Notes: a model not told the origin generated them from the sequence alone. A stretch of 64,000 nucleotides of DNA from Streptomyces sp. NBC_01283 (GCF_041435335.1 NZ_CP108430.1:1798001-1862000); one strand, 5' to 3'; positions 9,157 through 17,305 are shown, counted from the first letter of the stretch. A program made the numbers and translations.

Positions 9157-10182
9157 CTAGAGCCAGCCCTTGACGGTCTCGATCAATGTGGCCGGCTCGG
9201 GGCCGACGGGAATGACGTTGAGCATGTCGACGCCCGCCTCGCGGAAGGCCTCGACGCGCTCGCGGACGTAGCTCTCCGGGCCGCACAGCGACATGAGCTC
9301 GCAGAACTCGGCCGGGACGGCTGCCTCGGCCTCCTTCTTCTTGCCGGAGAGATACAGCTCCTGGATGAGCTTGGCTTCCTTCTCGTAGCCGTACGCGACC
9401 GCGAGGTCGTTGTAGAAGTTCTTCCCCACCGCTCCCATGCCGCCTACGTAGAGGGCGATTTGGGGGCGGGCCAAATCCCGTACGGCCGCCGCGTCGTCAC
9501 CGATGGCGAGCAGTCCGCCCGCGACCGTCTGCAACGGGCCGAGCGCCGGATCGCGCTTCTCCTTGCCCTCGGCGAGCGGAGCGCCCCACACCTGGTGGGC
9601 CTTCTCCGGGATGAACAGGGTGGGCAGCCAGCCGTCGGCGATCTCGGCGGTCATGCGCACGTTGGCCGGACCCAGGGACGCCACGTAGAGGGGCACTTCG
9701 GAGCGGACCGGCTTGGTGAGGATCTTCAGCGGCTTGCCCAGCTTGCCGCCCTTTTCCTTGGGCAGCGGCATGTCCGTGATGCCGTGGTGGTCGATGACCT
9801 CGCGGCGCAGGATGCGGCGGGTCAGCTCGATGGTCTCGCGGGTGCGGGCCAGCGGCTTGTCGTAGGGCTTTCCGTGCCAGCCCTCGACGACCTGCGGCCC
9901 CGAGGCGCCGAGCCCCATGATCGCCCGGCCGCCGGAGATCGCGTCGAGTCCGGCCGCCGTCTGGGCGATGAGGGCCGGGGTGCGCGAGTAGACGTTGAGG
10001 ATCGCGGCGCCGATCTTCATACGCTCCGTGCGCGCGGCCAGGTAGCCCATGATGGTGGGCGAGTCGAAGCCGTACGCCTCCGCCACCCAGACGGCGTCCA
10101 GACCGGAGGACTCCAGGGCCGCGACGTCGTCGGCGGCCCGGCGCGGGTCGCCCGCGTAGGCGAGAGGTGCGGAGAGTTGCAT
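9157..10182 (-). CDS. LLM-class oxidoreductase (probably F420-dependent)
   Basis: 341 residues with the luciferase-like TIM-barrel pattern: LDAVWVAEAYGFDSP near the N-terminus, TERMKIGAAILNVYSRTPALIAQTA (40s to 60s), and GRAIMGLGASGPQVVEGWHG, a typical phosphate-binding region for F420 or FMN. Actinobacterial relatives include mycobacterial Rv3520c, which lies in a sterol-catabolic context. The substrate is unknown; sitting between a methylacyl-CoA racemase and an acyl-CoA dehydrogenase suggests a step on a branched or cyclic acyl chain (inference). GAAGGAAG precedes the ATG at 10182, and its A is shared with the stop of the racemase gene, so the two are translationally coupled. Confidence 0.85.
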   Translation of the reverse strand: MQLSAPLAYAGDPRRAADDVAALESSGLDAVWVAEAYGFDSPTIMGYLAARTERMKIGAAILNVYSRTPALIAQTAAGLDAISGGRAIMGLGASGPQVVEGWHGKPYDKPLARTRETIELTRRILRREVIDHHGITDMPLPKEKGGKLGKPLKILTKPVRSEVPLYVASLGPANVRMTAEIADGWLPTLFIPEKAHQVWGAPLAEGKEKRDPALGPLQTVAGGLLAIGDDAAAVRDLARPQIALYVGGMGAVGKNFYNDLAVAYGYEKEAKLIQELYLSGKKKEAEAAVPAEFCELMSLCGPESYVRERVEAFREAGVDMLNVIPVGPEPATLIETVKGWL

Positions 10183-11330
10183 CAGCTGTCTTCCTTCGTG
10201 GATGTGCCCGTAAGGGCCGGTACGTCCCAGTCGCGGGCCACGGCCTCGGTGTCGGCGCCCGGCTGGGCGGGGCCGCTGCGGACGTGGGTCGGGGTCGAGG
10301 AGAAGCGGGGTGCGGGTGCGGGCTGCGTGATGCCGCCGTGGTCGACGAAGGTGCCGCGGGCGGCGAGGTGGGGGTGGTCCGGAGCCTCGCGCAGCGAGAG
10401 GACGGGCGCGACGCACGCGTCGGAGCCCTCGAAGACGGCCGTCCACTCCGCACGCGTGCGGGCCTTGAAGCGGGCGGCGACCGCCTCGCGCAGCTCGCCC
10501 CAGCGGGCGAGGTCCTTGCGCGCGGGCGCCTGGTCCGTCAGGCCGAGCAGCGCGCTGAACTCGTCGTAGAACTGCTGCTCAAGGGCGCCGACCGCCATGT
10601 ATCCGCCGTCGGCGGTCTCGTAGTTGCCGTAGAAGGGGCAGCCGCCGTCCAGGAGGTTGGCACCGCGCCGGTCCTGCCAGCCGCCGGCCGCGAGCATGCC
10701 GTGGATCATCGACGTGAGGTGGGCGGTGCCGTCGACGATCGCGGCGTCCACGACCTGGCCCGTGCCGTGCTCGCGCGCGCGGTGCAGCGCCGCCAGGATG
10801 CCGACGACGAGGTAGAGCGAGCCGCCCGCGTAGTCGCCGACGAGGTTCGCGGGGACGGTGGGCGGCTCGTCGGGGTTGCCGATCATGCCGAGGGTGCCGG
10901 TGATCGCGATGTAGGCGATGTCGTGCCCGGCGCGCTGGGCGAGCGGTCCCTCCTGGCCCCAGCCGGTCATCCGTCCGTAGACGAGCCTGGGGTTGCGGGC
11001 GTGACAGGCGTCGGGGCCGACGCCGAGGCGCTCGGCGACGCCGGGGCGGTAGCCCTCGATGAGGACGTCGGCGCGGTCGACCAGGTCGAGGACCCGGTCC
11101 GCTCCGTCCGGCGCCTTGAGGTCGACGATCACGGAGCGTTTGTTGCGGTTGGTGACGTCATACTCGGGGTTGATCGCGAGGGCGCCGCCGCCCGGTCGGT
11201 CGACGCGTACGACGTCGGCGCCCATGTCGGCCAGCAGCATGGCCGCGAACGGGCCGGGGCCGATGCCCGCCAGCTCGACCACGCGCACTCCCGCGAGCGG
11301 TCCGTGAACGCCCTTGTCCGGCACTGCCAT
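10182..11330 (-). CDS. CoA transferase family III / alpha-methylacyl-CoA racemase
   Basis: 382 residues. It belongs to the CaiB/BaiF fold, and the segment GYRPGVAERLGVGPDACHARN then PRLVYGRMTGWGQEGP matches alpha-methylacyl-CoA racemases (Mcr of Mycobacterium tuberculosis) rather than formyl- or carnitine-CoA transferases. The histidine of AGHDIAYIAITG and the aspartate of NLVGDYAGG correspond to the His/Asp pair that abstracts the alpha proton. It epimerises 2-methylacyl-CoA so that branched or sterol-derived side chains can be beta-oxidised. It is first in the five-gene operon, starting at the ATG at 11330 near three operator-like sites. The stop overlaps the next start by one base. Confidence 0.88.
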   Translation of the reverse strand: MAVPDKGVHGPLAGVRVVELAGIGPGPFAAMLLADMGADVVRVDRPGGGALAINPEYDVTNRNKRSVIVDLKAPDGADRVLDLVDRADVLIEGYRPGVAERLGVGPDACHARNPRLVYGRMTGWGQEGPLAQRAGHDIAYIAITGTLGMIGNPDEPPTVPANLVGDYAGGSLYLVVGILAALHRAREHGTGQVVDAAIVDGTAHLTSMIHGMLAAGGWQDRRGANLLDGGCPFYGNYETADGGYMAVGALEQQFYDEFSALLGLTDQAPARKDLARWGELREAVAARFKARTRAEWTAVFEGSDACVAPVLSLREAPDHPHLAARGTFVDHGGITQPAPAPRFSSTPTHVRSGPAQPGADTEAVARDWDVPALTGTSTKEDS

Positions 11331-11353
11331 TGAGCCCCCAGCGCTATGACACA

Positions 11354-11424
11354 ACTGATGTAACACCAGTGATGCTAAGAACGTGTTCCACTCCGCACAA
11401 GACCCTAGCAAGCAAGCGCTTAGA
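11354..11424. promoter_or_regulatory. Cluster of operator-like palindromes upstream of the acyl-CoA operon
   Basis: The 231-bp divergent region contains three dyads. ACTGATGTAACACCAGT (11354-11370) is a 17-bp palindrome broken at one symmetric pair plus the centre. GAACGTGTTC (11379-11388) lies in a context close to the KstR consensus TNNAACNNGTTNNA (one outer base differs). AGCAAGCGCTTAGA (11411-11424) matches 8 of the 10 fixed bases of the KstR2 consensus ANCAAGNNCTTGNT. The consensus sequences are quoted from memory. TetR-type control of the operon is the likely meaning. Confidence 0.5.
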
Positions 11425-11561
11425 CAAAAGTGGGGAGAGAACCCGGGGCGCCGAGTCCCTCGACGGCGGAATGTCCAGGGGTACCGCCTGGTAACCCCGC
11501 CGGTTCCGCACGCTAGCCTCGGCCACCGACATCGGCACGGGGCGCACGGCAGAGAGGTGCC

Positions 11562-12773
11562 ATGACCAGTCAGCACGGCAACGGCAAGGAGCGTGCGGCG
11601 GACCGCACGTACGACATCGTGCTCTTCGGGGCCACCGGTTTCGTGGGTGTCCTCACCGCGGAGTACCTCGCGGCGAATGCCCCCGAGGGGCTGCGCTGGG
11701 CGATCGCGGGGCGTGACACCGGGAAGCTGGAGCGGCTGCGGGACAAGCTCTCCGAAGCCCACCCGGCCTGCGCGGAGCTCCCCCTCGTCCGCGCGGACGT
11801 GGCGGACCCGGCGACCCTGCGGGAGATGGCGGGCCACGCGCGCGTGGTGGCCACGACCGTCGGGCCCTATCTCCAGTACGGCCAGGAACTCGTCGCCGCG
11901 TGCGCCGAGTCGGGCACGGACTACGTGGACCTCACCGGTGAGCCGGAGTTCGTCGACCTCATGTACGTGCGGCACGACGCCCGCGCCCGGGAGACCGGCG
12001 CGCGCCTCGTGCACTCCTGCGGCTTCGACTCGGTCCCGCACGACCTGGGCGCGTACTTCACCGTGCGCCAGCTTCCGGAGGGTGTGCCGCTGCGGGTCGA
12101 CGGGTTCGTGCGCAGCAACGCGACGTTCTCCGGGGGTACCTTCGCCTCGGCCCTGGAGCAGTTCGCGCGCGGTCCGCAGATGCTGGCCGCCGCGCGCGAC
12201 CGGCGCCGGTACGAGCCGCGCGTGGTCGGCCGCAAGGCGTACGCCCCGCCGAGCGCTCCCCGGTACGCGGGCGAGGTCGGCGCCTGGGCCCTCCCCCTGC
12301 CGACGATCGACCCCCAGGTGGTGCAGCGCTCGGCGCGGGCCCTGGAGCGCTACGGGCCCGACTTCCGCTACCGGCACTACGCGGCCGTGAAGACCCTGCC
12401 GTTCGCGGTGGGCGGCGCGGCGGCCGTCAGCGGCCTGGTGGCCGCGGCCCAACTTCCGCCCGCGCGGCGCTGGTTGTCGTCGCGCCTGAAGCCGGGCGAG
12501 GGGCCGAGCGAGCAGCGGCGCGCGGACAGCTGGTTCTCCGTGCGGTTCGTCGGCGAGGGCGGCGGCAAGCGGGTGTTCACGGAGGTCTCGGGCGGCGATC
12601 CGGGGTACGACGAGACGGCGAAGATGCTGGGCGAGGCGGCGCTGTGCCTGGCCGTCGACGACGATCTGCCGGACGTGGCGGGGCAGCTGACCACCGCCGT
12701 GGCGATGGGCGACGCGCTGACGGCACGGCTGACGGCGGCGGGGATCAGGTTCCGGGTGGCGGCGTCGCGGTAG
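11562..12773 (+). CDS. Saccharopine dehydrogenase-like / trans-acting enoyl reductase family protein
   Basis: 403 residues. The N-terminal Rossmann fold begins YDIVLFGATGFVGVLTAEYLA, and TGEPEFVDLM and HSCGFDSVPHDLGAYF are hallmarks of the saccharopine-dehydrogenase-like family that includes the mycobacterial trans-acting enoyl reductase Rv2953 and relatives. It is probably an NAD(P)-dependent reductase acting on a lipid or polyketide intermediate; true saccharopine dehydrogenase activity is not expected. GAGAGG precedes the ATG. It is divergent from the acyl-CoA operon, so a lipid role fits. Its 3' end overlaps the 3' end of the endonuclease V gene by 29 bases in convergent orientation. Confidence 0.85.
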   Translation: MTSQHGNGKERAADRTYDIVLFGATGFVGVLTAEYLAANAPEGLRWAIAGRDTGKLERLRDKLSEAHPACAELPLVRADVADPATLREMAGHARVVATTVGPYLQYGQELVAACAESGTDYVDLTGEPEFVDLMYVRHDARARETGARLVHSCGFDSVPHDLGAYFTVRQLPEGVPLRVDGFVRSNATFSGGTFASALEQFARGPQMLAAARDRRRYEPRVVGRKAYAPPSAPRYAGEVGAWALPLPTIDPQVVQRSARALERYGPDFRYRHYAAVKTLPFAVGGAAAVSGLVAAAQLPPARRWLSSRLKPGEGPSEQRRADSWFSVRFVGEGGGKRVFTEVSGGDPGYDETAKMLGEAALCLAVDDDLPDVAGQLTTAVAMGDALTARLTAAGIRFRVAASR

Positions 12774-13470
12774 CGGTCGCCTCGCGCAGGGCCGCGCGGC
12801 ACAGGGCGTCCGCCCGCCTCGTCGATTCCGGGAGGCGGTAGTCGGGCGCCAGGTGCAGCGTGTGGGCGCAGGCGTTGTCCAGGCTCATGCGATGGCCGAC
12901 GGAGACGAAGACCGGCTTGACGCCCTCGCGGGTGCGCAGGGCGCGGCCGAGTTCCTCGTCTCCGTCCAGGAGCGGGGCCGCGCTGCCCCGCGGCGCGTCC
13001 GGAGCGTCGTACGTGAACGTGAAGGGGTTCTTGGCGACCCCGATCGTGGGCAGCCCTGTGAGCACGCCGAGATGGCTCGCGAGGCCGAACCTGCGGGGGT
13101 GCGCGATGCCGTAGCCGTCGCAGACGACGAGGCCCGGTGCGGCGTCGAGCTCCCCGAGAGCGGCGAGGACGGTCGGGATCTCGCGGAAGGCGAGCAGCCC
13201 CGGCACGTACGGGAAGGCCACGCGGCCCACCGCGGTGGCCTCCTCGACGACGTCGAGCGTCGCGGCGTCCAGGACGACGACCGCGGCGGCGACCATGTCG
13301 CGCTCGTCGTCGTAGGCGACGTCGACGCCCGTGACATGTCCCGTGCCGGGCTCGGGGCCCGTCTCGTCGAGCACGACCCGGGCGCGGAGTCCGTCCTGGA
13401 CCGCGCGGGCGGCCGGTTCGTCGGTGGGCCAGTCGGCGGGGGTTTCGGAGGTGACCGTGTGCGTTGTCAT
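12745..13470 (-). CDS. nfi: Endonuclease V (deoxyinosine 3'-endonuclease)
   Basis: 241 residues. All family blocks are present: GVDVAYDDE with the first metal-binding aspartate (about residue 50), the wedge/recognition segment YVPGLLAFRE (about 87-96), the metal-site aspartate in VVCDGYGIAHPRRFGLASHLG (about 117), GLPTIGVAKN, and VSVGHRMSLDNA near the C-terminus. It nicks DNA at the second bond 3' to deoxyinosine and so repairs adenine deamination. There is no good ribosome-binding site; a TAGGCT hexamer 11 bases before the ATG suggests a short or absent 5' leader. It runs convergently into the previous gene with a 29-bp overlap of the coding ends. Confidence 0.93.
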   Translation of the reverse strand: MTTHTVTSETPADWPTDEPAARAVQDGLRARVVLDETGPEPGTGHVTGVDVAYDDERDMVAAAVVVLDAATLDVVEEATAVGRVAFPYVPGLLAFREIPTVLAALGELDAAPGLVVCDGYGIAHPRRFGLASHLGVLTGLPTIGVAKNPFTFTYDAPDAPRGSAAPLLDGDEELGRALRTREGVKPVFVSVGHRMSLDNACAHTLHLAPDYRLPESTRRADALCRAALREATATATPPPGT

Positions 13471-13501
13471 CGTGCGGGCAAGCCTAGGCGGCCCCCACCC
13501 T

Positions 13502-13545
13502 TCGACCGCCGGACGGGCTGGATGTGCAGCCTGTCCGGCGGTCGA
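13502..13545 (-). terminator. Strong terminator downstream of the DUF4352-like lipoprotein gene
   Basis: A perfect 13-bp stem (TCGACCGCCGGAC at 13502-13514 with 13533-13545) continues through a G-T pair and five more base pairs to a 6-base loop, giving a stem of about 19 bp. It sits six bases after the lipoprotein stop and before the endonuclease V start. Confidence 0.8.
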
Positions 13546-13551
13546 GGCGCC

Positions 13552-14157
13552 TCAGCCGGCCGCGAACTTCCAGATGAACGGCTCGCCGTCCTCCTCGGAC
13601 CAGTGGATCTCCAGGTCCTTCGCGTCCTTGGGGACCAGGTAGGTCTCGCACAGGACGTGGCTCTCGCCCTGCTTCCAGCCCTCGATGGACGACGAGTCAT
13701 CACAGCCGGGCGCGTCCTCGGCGGCGCCGATGACCAGCGTTCCGCGCCGGCCGCCCGCCCAGACCGTGGTGGAGTCGTTGGCGTCGGGGGTCTCCGTGAG
13801 GGCCGCGCCGGACTTGTGCGTGTACTTCACGTGGGCGATGGCCGGGATCAGGCCCTTGGCGTCCTTGGGGTCCGCCACCATCTTCTTGGTGTCGGCCTCC
13901 GTGCCCAGGTCGACCTTCTGCGCGGTGATCTCGTAGGTGACGGGGGCGTTGCCCTCCTTCACCTTGCCGGTGGCGCTCTCACCGGTGCCGAGCTCGCCGC
14001 CGGACTCGGGGGACGGCTTGGCCTTGGGCTCGTTCGCCCCGGCCTTCGGCTTGTCCGCGGAGTCCTTCTTGTCGTCGCCACCACCGCAGGCGGTCAGCGC
14101 GAGGGCGAGCACGGCCACGGGCGCGGCAATGCGCAAAGCGGTCTTCCTGTACAGCAA
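13552..14157 (-). CDS. Putative lipoprotein (DUF4352-like)
   Basis: 201 residues from a TTG start at 14157, supported by AGGAG six bases upstream. The signal peptide ends in the lipobox LALALTAC, and a low-complexity Lys/Asp/Pro linker to about residue 65 precedes the globular part. That domain contains a pair of well-separated cysteines (APGCDD and VLCETY) that could form a disulfide, and VTYEITAQKVDLG resembles the immunoglobulin-like DUF4352 fold found in Gram-positive cell-surface lipoproteins. Function is unknown. It is monocistronic and followed by a strong terminator. The 227 bases upstream (14158-14384) show nothing beyond promoter-length sequence. Confidence 0.78.
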   Translation of the reverse strand: MLYRKTALRIAAPVAVLALALTACGGGDDKKDSADKPKAGANEPKAKPSPESGGELGTGESATGKVKEGNAPVTYEITAQKVDLGTEADTKKMVADPKDAKGLIPAIAHVKYTHKSGAALTETPDANDSTTVWAGGRRGTLVIGAAEDAPGCDDSSSIEGWKQGESHVLCETYLVPKDAKDLEIHWSEEDGEPFIWKFAAG

Positions 14158-14384
14158 AGTGAACTCCTGGCAGAAAAGGGCCGACCGCGCAGCACTAAGT
14201 CACCCCGTGGCGCGGCTGGTTGAGCGGTCAGCATAGGGGGCGACTACGCAAGGATGCGAAGCGGTTTCACACCGTGCAGCACACCGTGGGCACGAGGAGT
14301 ATTCACACTTGCTACGGATACGGGACGAAGCGAACACCCCGGGCCGGGACCGCACATGGCGGCCCGCCCGGTAGCCTCGCGATC

Positions 14385-14681
14385 ATGTTCGTTCTCGAGT
14401 TGACCTACACCGCGCCCGTGTCCGCCGTCGACAAGGAGCTGGAGGCCCATGTCGCCTGGCTCGACCAGCTGTACGCGCAGGGCGTCTTCATCGCCTCCGG
14501 GCGCAAGAACCCGCGCGACGGCGGTGTGATCCTGGCCGTGGCCGACGACCGTGCGGCGATCGAGAAGATCGCGGCGAGCGACCCCTTCGTGCTCGCGGAG
14601 GTGTGCGAGTACCGCATCACCGAGTTCATCGCCACGAAGACGGCCCCGGCACTCGCCCCCTACCGGCAGCAGCTTCCCTAG
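14385..14681 (+). CDS. YciI family protein
   Basis: 98 residues, typical of the YciI family. This ferredoxin-like fold includes chloromuconolactone-dehalogenase relatives, and its His/Asp pair is often catalytic. Seen: the start MFVLELTYT, the helix with HVAWLDQLYAQGVFIASGRK, and DPFVLAEVCEYRITEF at the C-terminus, matching the family. The exact reaction is unknown. No Shine-Dalgarno precedes the ATG. TAGCCT seven bases upstream would make it leaderless, a common arrangement in Streptomyces. The 3' end overlaps the convergent BNR-repeat gene by four bases. Confidence 0.88.
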   Translation: MFVLELTYTAPVSAVDKELEAHVAWLDQLYAQGVFIASGRKNPRDGGVILAVADDRAAIEKIAASDPFVLAEVCEYRITEFIATKTAPALAPYRQQLP

Positions 14682-15802
14682 TCCCGCTCCCAGCGTGCGA
14701 TCCGGCCCTTCTCGCCGGACGCCCAGCAGGCCCGGTCCCAAGTGCAGTCGACGGTGTCGTACGACCCCTGGTCGACCGTCCGCCAGCTGCGCCCGCCGTC
14801 GGACGTGACGTCCGTGCCGGTGGGCCCGACCGCGAGCGCGCCGCGGCGGCTGCCGGGCAGCCAGGCCACCCCGGAGCGGTAGGCGGGCGGCGGCTCGGCG
14901 GCCGTGGTCCAGCTGCGGCCGCCGTCGCGGGTGGTGGCCGCGGCCTTCGGGGACGGCTGGCCGGCGCGGTAGTCGCCGCCGACCGCGATGCCGTGCGTAC
15001 GGTCGCGGAAGGCGAGGCCGAAGACACCGCGCGCCGGGTCGCCCGCCGGGATCGGCGCGTCCGTGGCCTTCCAGGTGTGCCCGCGGTCGGCGGAGTGCAG
15101 CACACGCGCGCGCGCCGCTCCCCCGGTGGCCAGCCACACGTCGCGGGAACCGGAGCTCACCAGGCACTGGCCGCTCGCCGCGAAGCCCGACTCCCCCTCC
15201 TGGGCGGCGGGCATGCCCTTGCTGGGCAGGACCTTCCAGGAGCGGCCGCCGTCGGCGGTGGACAGAATGCGGTACTTGCCGTCCACCGGGTCGCTCATGG
15301 CCAGGCCGTGGTGCCGGTCGAAGAACGTCATGCAGTCGTAGAAGGCCTTCGGGTCGGTGTTGCGGAAGGACTCCGTCCAGGTCGCTCCGCCGTCCGACGT
15401 GCGAAAGACCCGCGACGCCTCGCCCTCACCGATGGCGAGGACCACGGCGCGGCGGCCGTCGAAGGCCTCGATGTCCCGGAACTCCAGCTCCCCGGCTCCG
15501 GGCGGCGATACGTTCCGCCAGTTTCCGCCGCCGTCCGACGTGCGCAGCACGGTGCCTTTCGCGCCGGCCACCCAGGCGGTGTTCCGGCTGACGGCGGCGA
15601 GACCGCGGAAGCGCGCGTCGGTGCCGCTCTCCTTGAGGTCCCAGCCCCCGCCCCCGCCCCGCTGGGGCGGCGGCTCCCCGGACGCCGCCCGGGCGGACCC
15701 CGGCGCGGCCAGCGCCGTCGCGGCGAGAGCCGCCCCGCACAGTCCCACCGACACCGCGCGTCCCACGGACCGCGCCCACCTCGTCTTCCCCAAGGACTTC
15801 AT
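14678..15802 (-). CDS. Secreted BNR/Asp-box repeat protein (Ycf48-like beta-propeller)
   Basis: 374 residues from the ATG at 15802. A signal peptide (basic start, then GLCGAALAATALAAPG, with a likely cleavage after SARA) is followed by a Gly-rich linker. The body is a beta-propeller carrying repeated Asp-box motifs SDGGATW, ADGGRSW, ADRGHTW, RDGGRSW and SDGGRSW spaced about 45-60 residues apart. These repeats occur in sialidases and in Ycf48/HCF136-type proteins. The catalytic Arg triad and Tyr/Glu of sialidases cannot be recognised, so an exported binding or scaffold protein is more likely than a glycosidase. The frame is open to 15931, but only the MKS start gives a sensible signal peptide. 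Confidence 0.82.
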   Translation of the reverse strand: MKSLGKTRWARSVGRAVSVGLCGAALAATALAAPGSARAASGEPPPQRGGGGGWDLKESGTDARFRGLAAVSRNTAWVAGAKGTVLRTSDGGGNWRNVSPPGAGELEFRDIEAFDGRRAVVLAIGEGEASRVFRTSDGGATWTESFRNTDPKAFYDCMTFFDRHHGLAMSDPVDGKYRILSTADGGRSWKVLPSKGMPAAQEGESGFAASGQCLVSSGSRDVWLATGGAARARVLHSADRGHTWKATDAPIPAGDPARGVFGLAFRDRTHGIAVGGDYRAGQPSPKAAATTRDGGRSWTTAAEPPPAYRSGVAWLPGSRRGALAVGPTGTDVTSDGGRSWRTVDQGSYDTVDCTWDRACWASGEKGRIARWERD

Positions 15803-15973
15803 GGCGGGCGAAGTTACCACCGGAACGCGGGATTCCTTCCGGGGTTTCTGTGAAGACGGTGAAGAGCATGCGGTGACCGAGGTCACTCCGTGTCCGCGTG
15901 CACGGATTCCGTCATTCCGACGTCTATCCAAGTGCCGACCCGAGTCGTCCAGCTGTCAGTGAGGGAGCAGGCG

Positions 15974-16390
15974 TTGTCCACCAGCATCGAGCAAGCCGTA
16001 GAGGCCCGCCTCGTCGCCGCCGCACCGCGGATGTCGACCATTCCCGCGACGCTGCACTACGACCGGGGCGATCCGTTCGCCGTCCGGATGAGCTTCCCCG
16101 CCCCGGCGACCCTAGAGGGCATCGAGGTCTACTGGACCTTCGCCCGCGAGCTGCTCGTCCAGGGCATGGAGCAGGCGGTGGGCGACGGCGACGTCCGCGT
16201 CCGGCCCTACGGCTTCGAGCGCACCGTCGTGGAGTTCCACGCCCCCGAGGGCACGGCGATCGTGCACATCCGCACCGGCGAGCTGCGCCGCTTCCTGCAC
16301 CGCTCCCAGGTGCTGGTGCCCACGGGCGACGAGCATCTCCACCTCGACCTGGACCAGGACCTCGCCGACCTGATGCGGGACGCCTGCTGA
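15974..16390 (+). CDS. ssgD: SsgA-like sporulation/cell-division protein
   Basis: 138 residues from a TTG start at 15974, with GGGAG seven bases upstream, matching the 130-145 residue length of SsgA-like proteins (SALPs). Seen: IPATLHYDRGDPFAVRMSF, YWTFARELLVQGM, GDVRVRPYG and the C-terminal GDEHLHLDLDQDLADLM, which align with SsgA/SsgB. These morphogenetic proteins exist only in sporulating actinomycetes and steer septum placement and wall synthesis. The assignment to ssgD rests on its place next to the ABC-F/UvrA-like pair, as I remember for SCO6722 in S. coelicolor; membership of the family itself is firm. It converges on the GPP34 gene with an 18-base gap. Confidence 0.88.
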   Translation: MSTSIEQAVEARLVAAAPRMSTIPATLHYDRGDPFAVRMSFPAPATLEGIEVYWTFARELLVQGMEQAVGDGDVRVRPYGFERTVVEFHAPEGTAIVHIRTGELRRFLHRSQVLVPTGDEHLHLDLDQDLADLMRDAC

Positions 16391-16408
16391 TCCGCTTCGG
16401 CGAGCGGC

Positions 16409-17098
16409 TCAGCCACCCCCGCCGCCCCCGCCGCCCGACCTGGCGTCCTCCGCGGACGACACCGCCGACGCCAGCGCCTTGCGCAGCGTCCGCATCAGCC
16501 CGGGGAGCTCGGGGCCCGGTGCCCCGCTGCGGTCGGTGAGCGCTTCGAGCCGCTCCTTGTACTGCCTGCGGTCCTTGCCCGAGATGACGCCGCGCAGCTT
16601 GCCCGTCGCCGCGCACACCACCAGGGCGGCGTCGCCCGCGGGAACCTCGGAGACCGGCACCGGACCGCGCAGGACCGCGAGCGTCTCGGCGTGCAGGACC
16701 TCGACGTATCCGGCGCGCTCCAGCTCGTAGCGCCGGGAGGGGAAGATCCCCAGGACCCGGGTGCGTTCCGTGCGCAGATATCCCTCGGACGCGAGCTGAT
16801 CGCGTACCGCGTCCATCGTGTGGCGGGACTTGTGGGTGATCCAGCCGCGCCACTTGCGGGGCCTCGACTCCTCGATGAGTTCGATGACGCCGTCGAGCCC
16901 CGGGTCTCCGGTGCGCGCCCCGAAGACCGGAGTGACGATGCCGTCCACGTCCGAGACGAGTCCGCGCTGGGCCAGCTCCGCGAGCGCGCAGGCCCGGACC
17001 GCGTAGTGCAGGTCGGGGGCGCCGGTGATCCGGTTCTTGCCGGTGTCCCAGGCGAGCAGGAAGATCCGGGTCGGCAGGGAGAGCGAGCCGTAGGGCAT
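16409..17098 (-). CDS. GPP34 (GOLPH3-like) family phosphoprotein
   Basis: 229 residues from the ATG at 17098 with AAGGAGG ideally placed. The sequence opens SLSLPTRIFLLAWDTGKNRI and contains ALAELAQRGLV, characteristic of the GPP34 fold, whose eukaryotic member GOLPH3 binds phosphatidylinositol-4-phosphate and retains glycosyltransferases. Streptomycetes hold many paralogs of unknown function, probably membrane-peripheral. The C-terminus ends in eight glycines, a codon-level GGC/GGT run. Its start is back to back with the promoter of the ABC-F operon, only 33 bases from that promoter's -35 hexamer. Confidence 0.85.
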   Translation of the reverse strand: MPYGSLSLPTRIFLLAWDTGKNRITGAPDLHYAVRACALAELAQRGLVSDVDGIVTPVFGARTGDPGLDGVIELIEESRPRKWRGWITHKSRHTMDAVRDQLASEGYLRTERTRVLGIFPSRRYELERAGYVEVLHAETLAVLRGPVPVSEVPAGDAALVVCAATGKLRGVISGKDRRQYKERLEALTDRSGAPGPELPGLMRTLRKALASAVSSAEDARSGGGGGGGG

Positions 17099-17120
17099 GG
17101 GGCCTCCTTGTTCGCGGTCA

Positions 17121-17159
17121 CGATAAAACGTTGACACCGGTCAGGGCGCACCCTACGGT
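17121..17159 (+). promoter_or_regulatory. Promoter of the ABC-F operon with WblC-type AT-rich element
   Basis: TTGACA (17131-17136), a 17-bp spacer and TACGGT (17154-17159) form a good primary-sigma promoter. The AT-rich GATAAAACG directly upstream of the -35 resembles the box recognised by WhiB7/WblC, the antibiotic-stress activator. An AGAACGGTTCT palindrome (17162-17172) lies at the start of the transcript. Confidence 0.65.
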
Positions 17160-17196
17160 GTAGAACGGTTCTGTTGTCGCCGATAGGAGTAGGACG

Positions 17197-17208
17197 TTGC
17201 TCGTCTGA
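17197..17208 (+). CDS. Three-codon leader ORF of the ABC-F attenuator
   Basis: TTG-CTC-GTC-TGA (fMet-Leu-Val-stop) follows GGAG (17186-17189) at seven-base spacing, about 30 bases into the predicted transcript. Very short upstream ORFs are known to drive ribosome-mediated attenuation of ABC-F resistance genes: a drug-stalled ribosome on the ORF changes the downstream fold. That this ORF is translated is inferred from its ribosome-binding site and position. Confidence 0.5.
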   Translation: MLV

Positions 17209-17226
17209 GGTCTGGTGTCACCGCGT

Positions 17227-17305
17227 CACACGGCTCGGCCGTGTGCGTAGCGTGCGACCTCGGCGTTCGAGCCGTCCCCCGGCGCAGGGCCCTTTTTTCT
17301 GCCCT
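17227..17305 (+). promoter_or_regulatory. Attenuator-like region with mutually exclusive hairpins
   Basis: CACACGGC-TCG-GCCGTGTG (17227-17245) forms a tight hairpin. Its ACGGCTCG segment (17230-17237) can instead pair perfectly with CGAGCCGT (17268-17275), so the two folds exclude each other. A run of six T (17293-17298) follows an AGGGCCCT palindrome, and AGGGC/GCCCT (17286-17290 with 17301-17305) can also pair. I could not find one classic terminator stem that ends exactly at the T-run. Confidence 0.5.

Noticed and set aside
15890..15973. Upstream extension of the SsgD frame
   Set aside because: Adds 28 residues absent from SsgA-like proteins; the TTG at 15974 has an ideal ribosome-binding site.
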